From Chitinophaga niabensis (lineage in GTDB: Bacteria > Bacteroidota > Bacteroidia > Chitinophagales > Chitinophagaceae): a stretch of DNA of 64,000 nt. Where the stretch lies: NCBI RefSeq assembly GCF_900129465.1, contig NZ_FSRA01000002.1, forward strand, positions 62,001 to 126,000. Direction: 5' to 3'. This document shows positions 62,446 to 64,000 of this stretch, one piece after another. Each line of letters begins with the position of its first letter. The stretch's first letter is position 1. The translations under genes were made by a program, and so were the position numbers. The notes below the pieces were generated by a model. It had not been told where the DNA came from and did not search any database. It saw nothing but the letters and a program-made list of their open reading frames with translations.

Positions 62446-62801
62446 TGCGGAAGGAAGAGTCTACCAATGCCCAGAACGAGGCTGCACTGATCAGGAATTG
62501 TGGAATGGCTTATGCCCTTTCCGTGATCGGCGGCCGCTGGAAACCTAATATCCTGTATTGCCTGTTGAAAGGCAAAATGCGGTATAATGAATTGCGCAAA
62601 GCGATTGATGGCGTTTCTGAACGGATGTTGGTAGCACAGTTGCGGGAGCTGGAGGAATTTGGGCTGGTGAAAAGGATCATTTATCCAGAAGTTCCGCCGA
62701 AGGTGGAATACGAGTTAACCGAGCTGGGGTATTCTACGGAACCTATGTTAAACATGATGTCCGACTGGGGCAATAAGAACCGGGAAGTATCGCTTTTATA
62801 G
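62445..62801 (+). CDS. HxlR-family winged-helix regulator
   Basis: 118 aa from ATG 62445. Conserved core: NCGMAYALSVIGGRWKPNIL with the redox-type Cys position, YNELRKAIDGVSERMLVAQL, then the wing LVKRIIYPEVPPKVEYELTE. ATG 62445 preferred over TTG 62400 because the protein then begins MRKEESTNAQNEA just before the domain. Controls the divergent SDR by context; the signal may be an electrophile or quinone acting on Cys (inference). Confidence 0.9.
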   Translation: MRKEESTNAQNEAALIRNCGMAYALSVIGGRWKPNILYCLLKGKMRYNELRKAIDGVSERMLVAQLRELEEFGLVKRIIYPEVPPKVEYELTELGYSTEPMLNMMSDWGNKNREVSLL

Positions 62802-62815
62802 CTTCCTGAAATATT

Positions 62816-62846
62816 TTTGGATTTATAAAGAATTCTCTTACCTTTG
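62816..62846 (+). promoter_or_regulatory. Consensus promoter of the tRNA-Glu gene
   Basis: TTTG (62816-62819), 19 nt, TACCTTTG (62839-62846): an exact match to the Bacteroidota TTTG-N19-TAnnTTTG promoter, ending 20 bp before the tRNA 5' end. Confidence 0.85.
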
Positions 62847-62866
62847 CCATCCCAAAAACGGCAAAT

Positions 62867-62941
62867 GCCGCGTTGGTCAAGCGGTTAAGACGCCTCCCTT
62901 TCACGGAGGAATGACGGGTTCGATTCCCGTACGCGGTACCA
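62867..62941 (+). tRNA. tRNA-Glu, anticodon TTC, CCA encoded
   Basis: Cloverleaf: acceptor GCCGCGT with ACGCGGT (first pair G-T wobble), D-arm region TTGGTCAAGCGGTTAAGAC, anticodon stem CCTCC/GGAGG around CTTTCAC (anticodon TTC at 62900-62902), T-arm CGGGTTCGATTCCCG, discriminator A at 62938 and CCA at 62939-62941. Body 72 nt. Confidence 0.97.
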
Positions 62942-62999
62942 AAAGTTAAAGAGGCTCCTTACGGGCCTCTTTTCATTTCTCAGCCTGACCTAAGCCGTC

Positions 63000-63947
63000 C
63001 TATACCTTATAGTAAACTCTATTGTAATTACTAATCATCTGCCTTAAAGACGAAATGTTCTCAGCCAGGTAATCTTCAATAGGATAATACATTGCATTAC
63101 TTAGCCTTATTTCATCATCTTCCAGCTCAATAAACTGCTGAGGGCTTTCTATACCATTAATTATTTGGGAATAAAGAACGCCATAATGCAATCCCATCCT
63201 AAAGGCAGTTATCTCATTATCCGGCATAAAATTAAAAGAAAGTACTTCTTTGAAAATTTCGTTATCATTCATTGGAGTAAACATCTTAAACTCTGGCGAT
63301 GTGCCCAGCGAATATATTTCTCCTATATAAATCTCCGTTTTGTCACTATCAATATAATCTATAAAAATGTGAAAAAGAGGAAGGTAATTCTTAGTTCCAT
63401 TGGTTAAAGCAAAGTAAAAAGCGGATACAATTGAATCCGGATTGTAGATATCAACTATCAATCTGAATTTTTCCTTCTTCTGCTGTAACTTTGACAAAAT
63501 ATAATCGATTATTTCAGCCCAAAACGGGGTTGGGCTCAAACAATATTGGCATTCCGATTTAATCTCATTAAATCGTTCTTTTTGACTTGATTCGCAAAAT
63601 CCAGTAAACTTATTTGAACTACGACCATCATGCCCCTTTAACTCTTTAAGCAACAGTTCCTCACTGTATCTAGGATCAATACTAAATGTCCCATATCGTT
63701 TTATCGATGAAATCTTCCAAACTCCACCAGTCACCGTTGCCTCAAACTTCTCACCATATCCAGCCTCTATACTATCACAATACTTCTCCATTTCGAGTGC
63801 TGCCATGAAAACATCATTGAGATAATCCTGATACTCCTCTTCGCTGTCAAACTCTTCTTCTTTCATATCCGAATGCCGCTTTCCTCTCAACCTTTCAATG
63901 CAAAGTAAAGATTCATCCTTTTCTTGTATCTGAAATGCAACATTCAT
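63000..63947 (-). CDS. Uncharacterised protein, AT-rich gene near tRNA-Glu
   Basis: 315 aa. Not recognised. Starts MNVAFQIQEKDESLLCIERL; highly acidic early part (DMKEEEFDSEEEYQDYLNDV), a hydrophobic beta/alpha middle (LPLFHIFIDYIDS, TEIYIGEIYSLG), no signal peptide, no TM helix, no catalytic motif that I can name. Clearly more AT-rich than the genes to its left and placed 58 bp after a tRNA 3' end. It could belong to a horizontally gained block that goes on past the window. The last 53 bp of the window hold nothing recognisable. Confidence 0.7.
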   Translation of the reverse strand: MNVAFQIQEKDESLLCIERLRGKRHSDMKEEEFDSEEEYQDYLNDVFMAALEMEKYCDSIEAGYGEKFEATVTGGVWKISSIKRYGTFSIDPRYSEELLLKELKGHDGRSSNKFTGFCESSQKERFNEIKSECQYCLSPTPFWAEIIDYILSKLQQKKEKFRLIVDIYNPDSIVSAFYFALTNGTKNYLPLFHIFIDYIDSDKTEIYIGEIYSLGTSPEFKMFTPMNDNEIFKEVLSFNFMPDNEITAFRMGLHYGVLYSQIINGIESPQQFIELEDDEIRLSNAMYYPIEDYLAENISSLRQMISNYNRVYYKV

Positions 63948-64000
63948 GGCATATGGATATGTAATTGGTCGGTGCGCCTCAGTAGCATTTAAGATTACAA

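Noticed and set aside
62867..62941. Attachment-site duplication of the tRNA-Glu 3' end
   Set aside because: No second copy of the tRNA 3' sequence was noticed in the window, so no att site is claimed.
1..64000. Insertion sequences, prophage, rRNA or plasmid origin
   Set aside because: No transposase, integrase, phage structural, rRNA or replication-initiator sequence was recognised on either strand.

Overview
The window looks like a chromosomal segment of a Bacteroidota bacterium, most likely Chitinophagaceae and close to Chitinophaga. The signs are three SusC/SusD outer-membrane pairs, a periplasmic-sensor hybrid two-component regulator, ECF sigma/FecR pairs of the Bacteroidetes type, TTTG-N19-TAnnTTTG promoters, few Shine-Dalgarno sequences, many cytosolic AraC regulators and many SPII lipoproteins. 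All identifications rest on reading motifs; no database search was run.

Layout. 1-1345: the 5' part of a CBM9-like gene cut by the window edge, a lysine/alanine-rich histone H1-like gene, and two degenerate copies of the end of the next gene. 1346-13193: a fructan utilization locus (hybrid two-component sensor, sugar permease, fructokinase, SusC, SusD, GH32) closed by an 18-bp perfect terminator hairpin. 13528-17726: siderophore-interacting protein, AraC, a TetR gene with a matching operator pair, a small 4-TM protein, a DUF3817 protein and a Tat-exported phosphoesterase. 17718-30237: a rhamnoside utilization locus on the minus strand (ECF sigma, FecR, STN-type SusC, SusD, GH78, GH106). 30399-40606: a mixed region with a TlpA-like thiol protein, several AraC regulators, an OYE reductase lacking the usual active-site Tyr, a cytosolic GH43, an Imm51-like protein, a second 4-TM paralogue, a repeat-bearing gene overlapping it antisense, an 11-bp repeat array, a lipid A acyltransferase-like gene, a 31-aa membrane peptide and an aminotransferase.

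40966-51436 is the most unusual part: one tightly packed plus-strand operon of SusC, SusD, two tandem paralogous DoxX-like membrane proteins with extra C-terminal domains, a mono-haem cytochrome c that starts at TTG, a SoxC-like sulfite-oxidase-fold molybdoenzyme, and a phytoene-dehydrogenase-like FAD oxidoreductase, with a GNAT gene just behind. There is no glycosidase. It reads as an outer-membrane uptake system joined to an extracytoplasmic redox chain, perhaps for a sulfur-containing compound; this is inference.

51437-64000: a PepSY-like protein, a DUF1345 membrane protein, M1 aminopeptidase, GH20 hexosaminidase, two unknown genes, a divergent orphan ECF sigma/FecR pair, a fatty acid desaturase with an upstream palindrome, an SDR/HxlR divergent pair with an operator, tRNA-Glu with a textbook promoter, and a large unknown AT-rich gene at the right edge.
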